Below, piece after piece: positions 7,263-13,603 of a stretch of 21,673 nt of DNA (its first letter is position 1; each line of letters begins with the position of its first letter). The notes beneath the pieces were generated by a model. The model was not told the origin of the DNA. It saw only the letters and a program-made list of their open reading frames with translations, and did not search any database. The position numbers were made by a program, and so were the translations under genes. The DNA is from a virus. The stretch is taken from the IMG/VR virus record IMGVR_UViG_3300025941_000108, positions 1 to 21,673 of that record. The stretch is one strand, 5' to 3'.

Positions 7263-7377
7263 TCTCGTTAGGATCTAGACCCGCGCCTCGCTGCGTCTCT
7301 TAACCATCATTTCGACCCTGATGAGACGCAAATAACGTCTCATCGTCTCGTATGTCTGGGGTTCACCCAAGCGAGAC
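7104..7377. promoter_or_regulatory. Cluster of eight GAGAC/GTCTC elements: candidate terminase recognition site
   Basis: GAGAC occurs at 7104, 7252, 7323 and 7373 and GTCTC at 7262, 7295, 7337 and 7345. Eight sites in about 275 bases is far above the roughly 0.5 expected for a 5-mer on two strands. The cluster is 115 bases from the terS stop. Small terminases bind arrays of short sites in or near their own gene in several phages, so this is a plausible pac site. A transcription-factor array is the alternative. Confidence 0.4.
7320..7344. other. Hairpin with 9-bp stem built from GAGAC/GTCTC
   Basis: GATGAGACG (7320-7328) pairs perfectly with CGTCTCATC (7336-7344) around the 7-base loop CAAATAA. 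No T-run follows on either strand, so it is not a typical intrinsic terminator. It is more likely a protein-binding dyad or an RNA structure. Confidence 0.6.
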
Positions 7378-7488
7378 TGGGGCGAGTTCTAGCTGCAAAA
7401 CAAACAGCGCGTGATCGGTGCGTGAGAAAGCCAGACAACCCCTCAGTTTCCGGCTTTGGCAACAAACCCAAGCTAGAACTCGCCCCAG
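7377..7488. repeat. Perfect 18-bp inverted repeat with 76-bp spacer
   Basis: Arms at 7377-7394 and 7471-7488 are exact reverse complements (left arm starts CTGGGGCGAG, ends TTCTAGCT). Each contains the 8-mer CTAGAACT or its complement, which also recurs in the 10-bp repeat array near 10250. The spacer holds partial copies of the terS 3' end. No transposase is nearby, so a small non-autonomous palindromic element or a recombination scar is possible. Confidence 0.75.
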
Positions 7489-7534
7489 AGGTTACTCGGT
7501 TTCCGGCTTTGGCAAACGACGCGTGATCGGTGCG
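7408..7534. repeat. Fragments of the terS 3' end duplicated downstream of terS
   Basis: Two pieces of the terS end recur beyond its stop. CGCGTGATCGGTGCG is at 7408-7422 and again in the gene at 7520-7534. GTTTCCGGCTTTGGCAA is at 7446-7462 and again at the gene end, 7499-7515. Their order is rearranged, consistent with duplication followed by decay. Confidence 0.75.
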
Positions 7535-8019
7535 ACCGGCACCAGCTCAATGCGCGTCACAATCGGCGCGTCGGGGTTGCCGACTAGCTCTTGAGTGACT
7601 TTGTCGCCGTACTGTTTCGGCAGCAGCTTGGAAAGCATCCACTTGCGGCTGTCGACCTGTAGCCGCTGTTTCTGAACTAAAGCATTGTCCGCTTCACCAT
7701 TAAGACCAATACACGACGCATCACTAATGGCGATTACTTCATCCGCCAAGCGTTCAAGGCCGATAGCTTTCGCGCGTGCGTATCTTTCCGCAAACGGTGT
7801 CGCGCCATTTCTAACCGGTTCTCTCTCAATAGCCCACGATCGCACTGTACTCGCAGGTGGCAGATGCACCTCGCGACAGATATCTTCGAGCCGTTCGCCG
7901 GCAGCCAGCCTGTCGAGTATTTCCCCGGCTATTTCTTCCGAGAACGTCCACTGCCGGCCGCGACTGCGTTTGGGTGGCGGGTCGATCGCGTCGGCGATAC
8001 GACGAAGTTCACGCTGCAA
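7492..8019 (-). CDS. terS: Terminase small subunit
   Basis: This 175-residue protein should recognise the packaging site and hand DNA to TerL. The order fits alphaproteobacterial phage small terminases: a basic start, an HTH segment (FSEEIAGEILDRLAAGERLEDICREVHLPPASTVRSW), a FAERYARAKAIGLERLADEV helix, then RLQVDSRKWMLSKLLPKQYGDK. No ATG is available. The frame opens with TTG at 8019 and is closed upstream by TAA, so the TTG, or a CTG six bases earlier, must be used. It overlaps the 40-aa ORF by 11 bases, so coupling may help the weak start. The repeat-rich candidate packaging site lies directly downstream. Confidence 0.85.
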   Translation of the reverse strand: MQRELRRIADAIDPPPKRSRGRQWTFSEEIAGEILDRLAAGERLEDICREVHLPPASTVRSWAIEREPVRNGATPFAERYARAKAIGLERLADEVIAISDASCIGLNGEADNALVQKQRLQVDSRKWMLSKLLPKQYGDKVTQELVGNPDAPIVTRIELVPVAPITRRLPKPETE

Positions 8020-8131
8020 GGTCAGCGTCCCGCTCCCCCTCGCCCGCGCGCGCGAGCGCGCACAATTCCTTTAGCAGCGCGATAATGGCATCGAGCTTGG
8101 CGAGCATGGCCTCGACGTCACCGTCGCGCAT
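8009..8131 (-). CDS. Small leucine-rich ORF ahead of terS, 40 aa
   Basis: The ATG at 8131 opens MRDGDVEAMLAKLDAIIALL, an amphipathic helix with regular Leu/Ile spacing, and the ORF stops 11 bases inside terS. The ribosome-binding site is weak. It may be a small helical protein or simply a leader that delivers ribosomes to the TTG start of terS. No family is recognised. Confidence 0.4.
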   Translation of the reverse strand: MRDGDVEAMLAKLDAIIALLKELCALARAGEGERDADLAA

Positions 8132-8174
8132 CAGGGCGCCCGCACATAAATCGACATAGCGTAGCTTTTTACCC

Positions 8175-8203
8175 TTGCAACTCGACGTGGCGTCAACTAT
8201 CTT
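8175..8203 (+). promoter_or_regulatory. Candidate promoter for the 8248-8744 cassette
   Basis: TTGCAA at 8175-8180 and TATCTT at 8198-8203 are 17 bases apart, each matching four of six consensus positions of a housekeeping promoter. It points into the plus-strand cassette, about 45 bases before its first ATG. Confidence 0.4.
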
Positions 8204-8220
8204 CTGTCTTGTCAGACAGA
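8203..8220. promoter_or_regulatory. 7-bp dyad at the end of the -10 box (possible operator)
   Basis: TCTGTCT (8203-8209) and AGACAGA (8214-8220) are perfect complements around TGTC. The dyad begins at the last base of the candidate -10 box and covers the expected transcription start, a usual operator position. The HTH protein at 8556 is a natural candidate ligand. Confidence 0.4.
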
Positions 8221-8247
8221 CACACCCCGAACCCGGAGCACATCAAA

Positions 8248-8559
8248 ATGACCACGTACACACTCGTCATTGCAACATCACCCGGCACAACCCTGCTGAT
8301 CGGCTCCCCGGTAGACGGCGACCAGGCCGGCGTTAACCAGGCGATCGCCGGGCACCGCGAGATGGAACGCGAAGATCACATGGGCTACGACGATGACGAC
8401 GAGCATCGCGACACCGCAGGCGCCGATATTGAATTGATCCCCGGCTGCACCCTGACCGATGACGAGCCGGAAGACGAAGACCGCATCGTGTGGCAGGGCC
8501 ACGAGTACGGCTGGCTGATCGACGAAGACGGCAACCCCTACAAATACGCAATTCGATGA
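8248..8559 (+). CDS. Highly acidic hypothetical protein, 103 aa
   Basis: I start at the ATG of MTTYTLVIATSPGTTLL, with GGAG ten bases upstream; the frame also opens at a TTG at 8209 inside the operator dyad. The protein is strongly acidic, with runs such as GYDDDDEHRD and DDEPEDEDR, and ends in an aromatic segment (WQGHEYGWLIDEDGNPYKYAIR). It is first in a short plus-strand cassette and overlaps the next gene as ATGA. Small very acidic early phage proteins are sometimes DNA mimics that block restriction or repressors. That is inference only; no known anti-restriction family is recognised. Confidence 0.75.
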   Translation: MTTYTLVIATSPGTTLLIGSPVDGDQAGVNQAIAGHREMEREDHMGYDDDDEHRDTAGADIELIPGCTLTDDEPEDEDRIVWQGHEYGWLIDEDGNPYKYAIR

Positions 8560-8744
8560 CCGGCCCCGAACTCCGCACCGCCCTCAAATCCCTCAGCCTC
8601 CGTCAGACTACACTGGCGGAGGTTTTGGGCGTGTCGCCGAACACCGTTCACCGCTGGGTGAAAGGCGATATGGCAGTGCCACGATACGCGAGCGCATATG
8701 TGGCGCTGCTGCAACTGTTAGCTACCCGCAATCCCGGTGAATAA
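8556..8744 (+). CDS. Small HTH DNA-binding protein (Cro/XRE-like), 62 aa
   Basis: The ATG at 8556 overlaps the stop of the acidic protein (ATGA). Residues about 5-50 form a compact HTH: ELRTALKSLSLRQTTLAEVL, then the recognition helix region GVSPNTVHRWVKGDMAVPRYA. It is likely a transcription factor controlling its own cassette, with the dyad at 8203-8220 as a candidate site. The last 23 bases overlap tail-to-tail with the zinc-finger gene on the other strand. Confidence 0.8.
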   Translation: MTGPELRTALKSLSLRQTTLAEVLGVSPNTVHRWVKGDMAVPRYASAYVALLQLLATRNPGE

Positions 8745-8991
8745 ACACATCCGGAACTACCGGATCTGGTGTCGGACCGCACCAGCAATCCGGTGAAGAA
8801 ATGTGTTCCCGACCGTGCAAATCGTCACCTTGCGCGGAGCTCTCGTGCGCCAGCGCGAGCACCGCAGCATTGATGTCCGCGACATAGCCCTCGCAACAAT
8901 AGCCGAACCCGACCCCGCCGCAGGCTGGGCACGGCTGGGGCGGCTTGGCATCCGCCAGATACCCGGTGCCGTGGCAAGCCTCGCAGATCAT
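8722..8991 (-). CDS. Zinc-finger protein with DnaJ-like CxxCxGxG motifs, 89 aa
   Basis: The start MICEACHGTGYL and the second motif CPACGGVGFGYCCEG (cysteines at 3, 6, 21, 24, 32 and 33) closely resemble the zinc-binding repeats of DnaJ and of many small phage proteins. Three more cysteines lie near the C-terminus (DCWC, RDCG). It probably binds zinc and a nucleic acid or protein partner. It is the only minus-strand gene in this cassette: convergent and overlapping with the HTH gene by 23 bases, and divergent from the 82-aa gene with 38 bases between the starts. The spaced Cys pairs make a shadow ORF unlikely. Confidence 0.75.
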   Translation of the reverse strand: MICEACHGTGYLADAKPPQPCPACGGVGFGYCCEGYVADINAAVLALAHESSAQGDDLHGREHISSPDCWCGPTPDPVVPDVFIHRDCG

Positions 8992-9029
8992 ATTCCCGCC
9001 TTTGCCCTCAAAATCCCCTAGGAAGCAGA

Positions 9030-9278
9030 ATGTCCACCAATTACAACGCCAATCGGCGCAGTCAACGCGAACGCCGGGCGGTCCTTGAAACTTTGCGCAA
9101 ACAGCTTGGCGACAAGCTATTTGCCGATTTCATGATCGACCGCTACGCCGAAAGTGGCCCTACAATCTCAGTCGCGGACCTTCCTTGCCTCGTCGGGGTA
9201 TGGCTCATAAATCGCCCTGGAAGCCCGCCAGATGGGGTAAAGGTTTTGACGGGCAAAACCACCAGCGAAACGCTTTAG
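9030..9278 (+). CDS. Hypothetical protein, 82 aa
   Basis: A good ribosome-binding site (AGGAAG, five bases before the ATG) precedes MSTNYNANRRSQRERRAVLE. The N-terminus is basic and helical (RRSQRERRAVLETLRKQLGDKLFADFMIDRYAE), and the rest ends in ADLPCLVGVWLINRPG and a short polar tail. No family is recognised. The basic helix could bind nucleic acid. No clear terminator was seen in the 142 bases that separate it from the convergent DUF6456-like gene. Confidence 0.65.
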   Translation: MSTNYNANRRSQRERRAVLETLRKQLGDKLFADFMIDRYAESGPTISVADLPCLVGVWLINRPGSPPDGVKVLTGKTTSETL

Positions 9279-9420
9279 CCCCACTGGCGGCCACGACATG
9301 CGATTTCTGAGGCCATCCTTGCTCGGTAGACGGGTCGGGCTTGAGGGATGGGCTGATAACGGGGGATCATCGAACCCGCCCCACCCGCCGCCGGCATGGT
9401 CGCAACATGCACCTAACCCC

Positions 9421-9936
9421 CTATCTGGTGGGTACCTGGCGTGTCAAGCCGAAATGTAGCGCCAGCACTGGCAATGCGGCCATCAGCACGCCTTTAGCGG
9501 CTCCGCCCCTGCCACCGATCCAAGTCTGCCGCTGCGCCCAGGCCGAGAGACTTTCATCGCGGCCGAGCACATCCCAGGCGAGGCTACCCATCGGGCTGCC
9601 AAGACCGCCGAGCGCATCGAGGGCGAGACCGAGTTGGTGGCGGGCGCGTTCGCTGCCGCTGCCGTCGCGAAGCCGCCCGCTGCTGCGAACCCGCATCAGA
9701 TCGCTAGCCTGCAGCGTCGGCACCGCGGCGCGTCTGGCCAGTTCACTAAACTGCAGGCCGGCGGCGTGTTCCTGGGAGGCGATCTCGCGACGGGCCAGCA
9801 GATTGTCCAACAGACTGCGGCAATGCCAGGGATGACCGACAGCACCGGTGCTGTCGGCGATAACCGGGCTGCGGGCGATGTTGCCGTGCTGCCAGCGCTC
9901 CGGGGTGGGTGCGAGGTTGGCGCTAATCCGGTTCAC
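9421..9936 (-). CDS. DUF6456-like protein, 171 aa
   Basis: The C-terminal about 110 residues follow the DUF6456 pattern I know from alphaproteobacteria: ARREIASQEHAAGLQFSELARRA, then ERARHQLGLALDALGGLGSPMGSLAWDVLGRDESLSAWA, then GVLMAALPVLALHFGL. These proteins are often paired with HTH segments and are thought to be DNA-associated regulators, possibly late-gene regulators in phages; the exact role is unknown. The start is GTG at 9936 with GAGG about seven bases upstream. A tiny frame (MSRFIKTRGRE) links it to the previous gene through TGATG and GTGA overlaps, which suggests coupling. It is the last gene of the minus-strand early group. Confidence 0.75.
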   Translation of the reverse strand: MNRISANLAPTPERWQHGNIARSPVIADSTGAVGHPWHCRSLLDNLLARREIASQEHAAGLQFSELARRAAVPTLQASDLMRVRSSGRLRDGSGSERARHQLGLALDALGGLGSPMGSLAWDVLGRDESLSAWAQRQTWIGGRGGAAKGVLMAALPVLALHFGLTRQVPTR

Positions 9937-9967
9937 TCTCGTCCTCGGGTCTTGATAAAACGTGACA

Positions 9968-10192
9968 TCACCATATCCCTACGCCGGTTTCTGTCTTGAC
10001 ATAAAAGTTCTTATCCCCCCGGGGGCACTCCTCGCGCAACATGACCGCACCGCGCTTCACGGAAGCCTCCTCGGTGCCGAACACCTCGACCGAGTGCCCG
10101 CAGCGGCTGCAGGTCACGATCAATCCAGGGACACAGACGCCGTAATCACCGTCCAACTCCTCCTCTTCGATTGTAAACAATACGCGTGACAT
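9968..10192 (-). CDS. Small Cys-containing protein, 74 aa (possible zinc finger)
   Basis: The protein shows CSRCGHSVEVFG (Cys 28 and 31) and later LREECPRGDKNFYV (Cys 56). This matches small phage proteins that have a CxxCG pair and end in a CPxxxxNFY phrase. It probably binds zinc; the partner is unknown. A strong GAGGAGG lies about nine bases before the ATG at 10192. Its leader holds the 10-bp repeat array, so it may be controlled by whatever binds there. Confidence 0.75.
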   Translation of the reverse strand: MSRVLFTIEEEELDGDYGVCVPGLIVTCSRCGHSVEVFGTEEASVKRGAVMLREECPRGDKNFYVKTETGVGIW

Positions 10193-10212
10193 CTTGTGGT
10201 GCCTCCTCTGGG

Positions 10213-10276
10213 ACCTAGAACGAAACTAAGAGCAGGACTAGAGCGCACTAGAACTGACTAGAACTGACTAGTTCAG
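10213..10276. repeat. Helically phased 10-bp direct repeats (iteron-like)
   Basis: Four consecutive 10-bp units (ACTAGAGCGC, ACTAGAACTG, ACTAGAACTG, ACTAGTTCAG) fill 10237-10276, with two looser units from 10213 (CCTAGAACGA, ACTAAGAGCAGG). The 10-bp period puts every unit on the same face of the helix. The last unit is inverted against its neighbour (GAACT-GACT-AGTTC). The array could be replication iterons or an operator. Confidence 0.75.
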
Positions 10277-10385
10277 TGTTACAAAGCGTCGATAATGGTC
10301 GATACATATACAAGGGGGGGTTTTTATCCCTTTTTATATCTATCTATATACCCCCCCCTGCGTATCGCTTTCATCGACAAATTTT
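10277..10385. other. AT-rich tract bracketed by G7 and C8 runs: candidate origin
   Basis: Thirty AT-rich bases (10321-10350, TTTTTATCCC onward to CTATATA) are flanked by seven G (10314-10320) and eight C (10351-10358). Outside these, CGATAC (10300-10305) and GTATCG (10362-10367) extend the inverted symmetry. It sits between the phased repeats and the end of the primase-helicase gene. Iterons plus an easily melted tract beside a primase gene is the usual look of an origin. A terminator is less likely because no T-run follows the stem on the minus strand. Confidence 0.4.
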
Positions 10386-12782
10386 CTATCGATAGCGCCC
10401 GAGCTGGTTCATCGCTTGTTTCACCGCGGCAACGCGGGCGGTCTCTTCGGCTAGTCGCTCCGGAAAAATCTGCTGGAGCCTCGGGTTCACAAACCATACA
10501 CGATTTGTGTTGGGATACGGCTCGGCCGGTTTGGCCCAGCCACCGTTGACGAGCGGCTCCATCGCGATGTTGAGTTCCTTGGTGGTCATGTTGCGGCAGA
10601 CGGCGACATTCCGCATCAGATCGCGAGCGCTGACTTGGCGCGGCAACAACCGCAACAGATAACTTCCGATCGCCTGGGTGCTCGCGCGTTTTTCCGCTTG
10701 CATATACAGCTGCGCGCTGTGCGCCATCTCGTAGTTCACGAACTTCTTGGCGCGACGGACGGTATCCGGACCAATTACGTCCTGAGCCGGCGTCTCCAGA
10801 AGATGCAGGATCAACGCAACACGGGCGTGCAGCCCGTGCATTTTGTGCGCTTCTGCGGCAAAAGCCTGTCCCAAGTCGGTGGTTCTGGCGAGCGTGCGGC
10901 CCTCGGCTTGCGTCTGCCGTATTAACGCCTCACCTTCCGATGACAACGTGTATTCATCAAAAGGACTTACCAACAGTAGACGCTCTATCGCCGCATCAAG
11001 CGTCGGTATTCCAGTATAAGTCACGCCCGTTACGACCCCTGTCTCGGGACCGTTTTTGAGCTTTATCTTGATAAATCGCTGCATCAACCCATCCCCTGTA
11101 ATTTTGAGGTGATCCAACACTCGAAACAAATGAGTGCCCCCGCCGATCATTAGCCCGGTATTATCCAGGTGAAGCGCACCGCGCTTTACCCGGATCAGCG
11201 TGAAGGGCTTGGCTTCATAGCTTTCCAGATAGAAAGCCCGAGACGACTGCCCGCCTCCGGGGGTTTGTGCGTACCGGTCGAAATCCAGAACCACCGACAA
11301 CTCGTCCCGCACATAAGCCAGCCCCCGCGGCGTATGGCTAAGCGCGATCTGCACACTCTCTACCGTGACATCGTTCACCAGCACCGGCCGGATCTGCGGC
11401 GGCAGGTTCTGCTGCCGATACGCGGCCGGCTGCGCCCGATACTGGGTTTGCGCCGTCTTCCACTGCGCCATCGCCGCGTTATGGGCCTTCTGCACCGGCT
11501 CCATCGCGGTCTCCCAGATCGGCGACTTCATGCTGCCGCTGTCGCCGATCAGCATCACCCAGATGATCGGTGGCGTGGTCCATTTGGCGCCATTGTACGG
11601 GCGCAGCCGGAGCCGCTTGTCTGCCGCGGCGGATACGGCTGCCAGGACTGCCGTCGCAAGCCCACCGTGATCGAACTCGTTTTGCCGGGCGCAGGCGGCA
11701 ATCTCGCTCTCGACCTGGTCTTTGAAAACACCCCCAGGCCAACTCGGCGGTATCGGCTCGTCCCATAAGTCGAGAGCCTCGCTAGGGACTGCCGCGATAA
11801 GCGGGGCTATTCCCGGGCCGATGCGCTCGACATCGTCGAACTCCAGCCGGGCCAGGCTCTCCAGGCCGCCGCTGTCCTCCCGGATCGAGGCATCGGCCCA
11901 GGCCCGGACATCCGCCATACTTCGGTCTTCGCAGTGCCCGTGATGACATTTGAAGCGCTCCTTGACCGGGACGTAGCTGGCGGCCGACCGGGGATCGGTG
12001 TGTTCACCGGCCCACGGGCAGATCACCTCGAAGCCCCACCCAAACGGCATACTCCGGCCGTGGTCGAGGACCATGCCGCGGTCCCGAAACACCTTCAGGA
12101 CCAGGTCCGCCTCGATCTCGGCCGGGTCGGGCATCCCGGTGAGCAAGCTCACCCTCGGAAGGGTCGGTGTGATCGTGCCCAGGCGCTTCTCGATCGCCGG
12201 CCAGTCCAGGCGATCGATGCGGGTGTCGGGCTTCCAGTACACCAGCTTGACCGGGAACCCGGCTGCGCCGTTCTTTGCTTTACCGTTGGTCCCAACCGGT
12301 AATCTTACCAGGGTAGTCGGCTTGACCAGGTTGTCCCCGGTGCGCCCCAGCGCCTCGTACAAGGCCCGCAGCATGCCGGTGACCCAGGCGTGGTCGGTGA
12401 GTGGCTCGATAAACCAGCCCGCGTGGAAGTTTTGTCGTGAAGTCTCGATGATGTAGCTCGGAGGCCCCAGGATGGTCCGGGCTCGGTCGGCCACCACCTT
12501 GACCCCGTAATCATCCAGGACGATCGCGTAGAGCGCGCCGAAATCCTGCCCCTGACGGCTGCCGCCCGGGACCGGCAGGCTGACATCCCAGTAATTGTTC
12601 ATACTAGGCGTCATCACCCGCAGGACATCGGCCGCGGGGTAGACCCGCCAGTCGGCAGACTTTTCCGGGTCGCCCAGGAAATACGCCACCAGGGCTTCGC
12701 CCCAGCGGTCGCCAAAGACCGCCTGCAAGAACTGCTCGTTGGATACCGGAAAAGGCACAACTCGGGTGTCGACGGCGGACAT
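10386..12782 (-). CDS. Primase-helicase: AEP-like primase plus DUF3987 ATPase, 798 aa
   Basis: This probably synthesises primers and unwinds DNA for phage replication. The N-terminal part (about 80-180) resembles RepB/AEP-type primases, with ALYAIVLDDYG (Asp 90/91), ETSRQNFHAGWF (113-124) and LVRLPVGTNGK. A Cys/His cluster follows (CPWAGEHTD ... FKCHHGHC, 255-284). The C-terminal half matches DUF3987: a P-loop-like GDSGSMKS (413-420), VLVNDVTVESVQ, RDELSVVLDFDRY and MIGGGTH. I start at ATG 12782, with AGAGGA about ten bases upstream; the frame stays open to 13235 but that part crosses terminators and is not protein-like. It lies on the opposite strand from the other replication genes, with a candidate origin at its 3' end. 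Confidence 0.88.
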   Translation of the reverse strand: MSAVDTRVVPFPVSNEQFLQAVFGDRWGEALVAYFLGDPEKSADWRVYPAADVLRVMTPSMNNYWDVSLPVPGGSRQGQDFGALYAIVLDDYGVKVVADRARTILGPPSYIIETSRQNFHAGWFIEPLTDHAWVTGMLRALYEALGRTGDNLVKPTTLVRLPVGTNGKAKNGAAGFPVKLVYWKPDTRIDRLDWPAIEKRLGTITPTLPRVSLLTGMPDPAEIEADLVLKVFRDRGMVLDHGRSMPFGWGFEVICPWAGEHTDPRSAASYVPVKERFKCHHGHCEDRSMADVRAWADASIREDSGGLESLARLEFDDVERIGPGIAPLIAAVPSEALDLWDEPIPPSWPGGVFKDQVESEIAACARQNEFDHGGLATAVLAAVSAAADKRLRLRPYNGAKWTTPPIIWVMLIGDSGSMKSPIWETAMEPVQKAHNAAMAQWKTAQTQYRAQPAAYRQQNLPPQIRPVLVNDVTVESVQIALSHTPRGLAYVRDELSVVLDFDRYAQTPGGGQSSRAFYLESYEAKPFTLIRVKRGALHLDNTGLMIGGGTHLFRVLDHLKITGDGLMQRFIKIKLKNGPETGVVTGVTYTGIPTLDAAIERLLLVSPFDEYTLSSEGEALIRQTQAEGRTLARTTDLGQAFAAEAHKMHGLHARVALILHLLETPAQDVIGPDTVRRAKKFVNYEMAHSAQLYMQAEKRASTQAIGSYLLRLLPRQVSARDLMRNVAVCRNMTTKELNIAMEPLVNGGWAKPAEPYPNTNRVWFVNPRLQQIFPERLAEETARVAAVKQAMNQLGRYR

Positions 12783-12922
12783 GGGGCCGCATCCTCTCAG
12801 CATCGGTGGGATGTGTGGGGTCGTCGTGTAGGCAGGGACCGTGCGGGTGTACGCACTTGCCGCATACACAGCCTGCGCCCGCGCACCAGCGCCTGGCAAT
12901 GGGTTTTCGCCCCAATCTTGCC

Positions 12923-12949
12923 AAAAAACCCGAGGCGCGCTATATCGGG
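12923..12949 (-). terminator. Weak terminator-like hairpin
   Basis: On the minus strand CCCGA and TCGGG pair around an 11-base loop and are followed by TTTTTT. The stem is only five pairs, so termination may be partial. It could act as an attenuator ahead of the primase-helicase gene. Confidence 0.35.
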
Positions 12950-13042
12950 CGCGGCAACTTAGGTTGTCCTCTCGGCCGGGAGTGGTGTCCCGCGTCTGGG
13001 TTGTGTGTGGGGCTTGGTGATGTCGTGTCGCCAAACAAAAAG

Positions 13043-13076
13043 AGGGCGGCGATCCCCCTGTCGGGATCGCCGCCCT
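13043..13076 (-). terminator. Strong intrinsic terminator after the 99-aa gene
   Basis: AGGGCGGCGATCCC and its exact complement form a 14-bp stem around a six-base loop. On the minus strand the stem is followed by CTTTTTGTTTGG. It lies 16 bases beyond the stop of the 99-aa gene, so it would end the integrase-side transcript before the primase-helicase. Positions 13057-13084 recur at 13621-13648. Confidence 0.8.
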
Positions 13077-13092
13077 CGCCGCGTTTGGAAGG

Positions 13093-13392
13093 TCAATCCA
13101 GGAGACAGACTTCGAAGCTGCCATCCGGTTGGGTGATTGAGGCGTAGCCGTACTTGTAGACCCGGACGATCTCGCGCCGCAGGTCGAACAGGGCGAGCGG
13201 CAGCATGGGTGGGTCGCCAGGGTAGAGCAGCGCACCGTCCGTCCGCATTGAGAAGCCCGGTTGCGGGCGCCAGCCGCTGATGTAATGCGCGTCGATCTGC
13301 TTGGCGGCGCTGCGCGGGTCGGTCTCAGACAGGAAAGACGGGATCAGCCCAAGGACCGCGGGCGTCCCGTTATTCAGCAGAAACCAAATCAT
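13093..13392 (-). CDS. Hypothetical phage protein, 99 aa
   Basis: The protein starts MIWFLLNNGTPAVLGLIPSF and continues with SETDPRSAAKQIDAHYISGW, PGDPPMLPLALFDLRREIVRVY and a C-terminus reading YASITQPDGSFEVCLLD. I know similar short proteins from phages of alphaproteobacteria, but without a function. The ATG at 13392 has AGGAGG only two to three bases upstream, which is tight; a GTG at 13416 directly after the previous stop is the alternative, adding eight residues. It is last before a strong terminator and shares the phrase of Asn followed by a hydrophobic run with its 59-aa neighbour. Confidence 0.75.
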   Translation of the reverse strand: MIWFLLNNGTPAVLGLIPSFLSETDPRSAAKQIDAHYISGWRPQPGFSMRTDGALLYPGDPPMLPLALFDLRREIVRVYKYGYASITQPDGSFEVCLLD

Positions 13393-13416
13393 GACCTCCT
13401 CGCGACCAAGCCTCAC

Positions 13417-13596
13417 TCAAGGAGGGAACCACACACGCAATATACCGGACAAACAGCCTTGGTATTGGTCCGGCAGTATACCACACAACTCCCGGGCGTT
13501 GTTGAAGACCGCTACTGCCCCCGACTTCAGGGGCAGCAGCTGGATCACATCGTCACTGTAGAGGCGGGAAAGCGCCTCTTGTTCGTCGGGGGTCAT
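13417..13596 (-). CDS. Hypothetical small protein, 59 aa
   Basis: The ATG at 13596 follows GAGGAGATCAA, a strong ribosome-binding site. The product reads MTPDEQEALSRLYSDDVIQL, then LKSGAVAVFNNARELCGILP, ending LSGILRVWFPP. The AVAVFNNARELxGILP phrase is one I associate with small phage proteins; the role is unknown. The ribosome-binding site lies inside the 12-bp palindrome CCTCACGTGAGG (13604-13615), so its translation or transcription may be controlled there. It stops directly before the GTG that could begin the next gene. Confidence 0.7.
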   Translation of the reverse strand: MTPDEQEALSRLYSDDVIQLLPLKSGAVAVFNNARELCGILPDQYQGCLSGILRVWFPP

Positions 13597-13603
13597 TTGA
13601 TCT

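Larger units (their letters stand above)
6980..7491. other. 512-bp non-coding, repeat-rich region beside terS
   Basis: No convincing gene lies here. The stretch holds a 22-bp tandem repeat, a 38-bp direct repeat pair, eight GAGAC/GTCTC sites, a 9-bp-stem hairpin, a perfect 18-bp inverted repeat and copies of the terS 3' end (listed separately). The position next to terS is where many phages keep their packaging site, so a pac or cos function is the leading guess. Promoter and terminator functions for the late genes may also lie here. Confidence 0.6.
12783..13092. other. 310-bp leader region upstream of the primase-helicase
   Basis: The stretch holds two terminator-like structures on the minus strand (listed separately) and a Cys-rich open frame of doubtful status (see findings). 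No convincing minus-strand promoter was recognised, though one is expected here because a strong terminator separates this gene from the genes upstream. Confidence 0.5.

Noticed and set aside
7377-7488. Insertion-sequence ends
   Set aside because: No transposase between the arms and no target duplication seen; only a small inverted-repeat element or scar can be claimed.
9279-9420. Plus-strand 53-codon frame starting at 9298
   Set aside because: Pro/Gly/Ser-rich product, no ribosome-binding site and no family resemblance; the gap between convergent genes is treated as non-coding.
10314-10358. Intrinsic terminator formed by G7 and C8 runs
   Set aside because: The loop is about 30 bases and no T-run follows on the minus strand after the stem; an origin or structural element fits better.
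12783-13235. N-terminal extension of the primase-helicase frame to 13235
   Set aside because: It would read through a strong terminator and has no protein-like character; ATG 12782 has a good ribosome-binding site.
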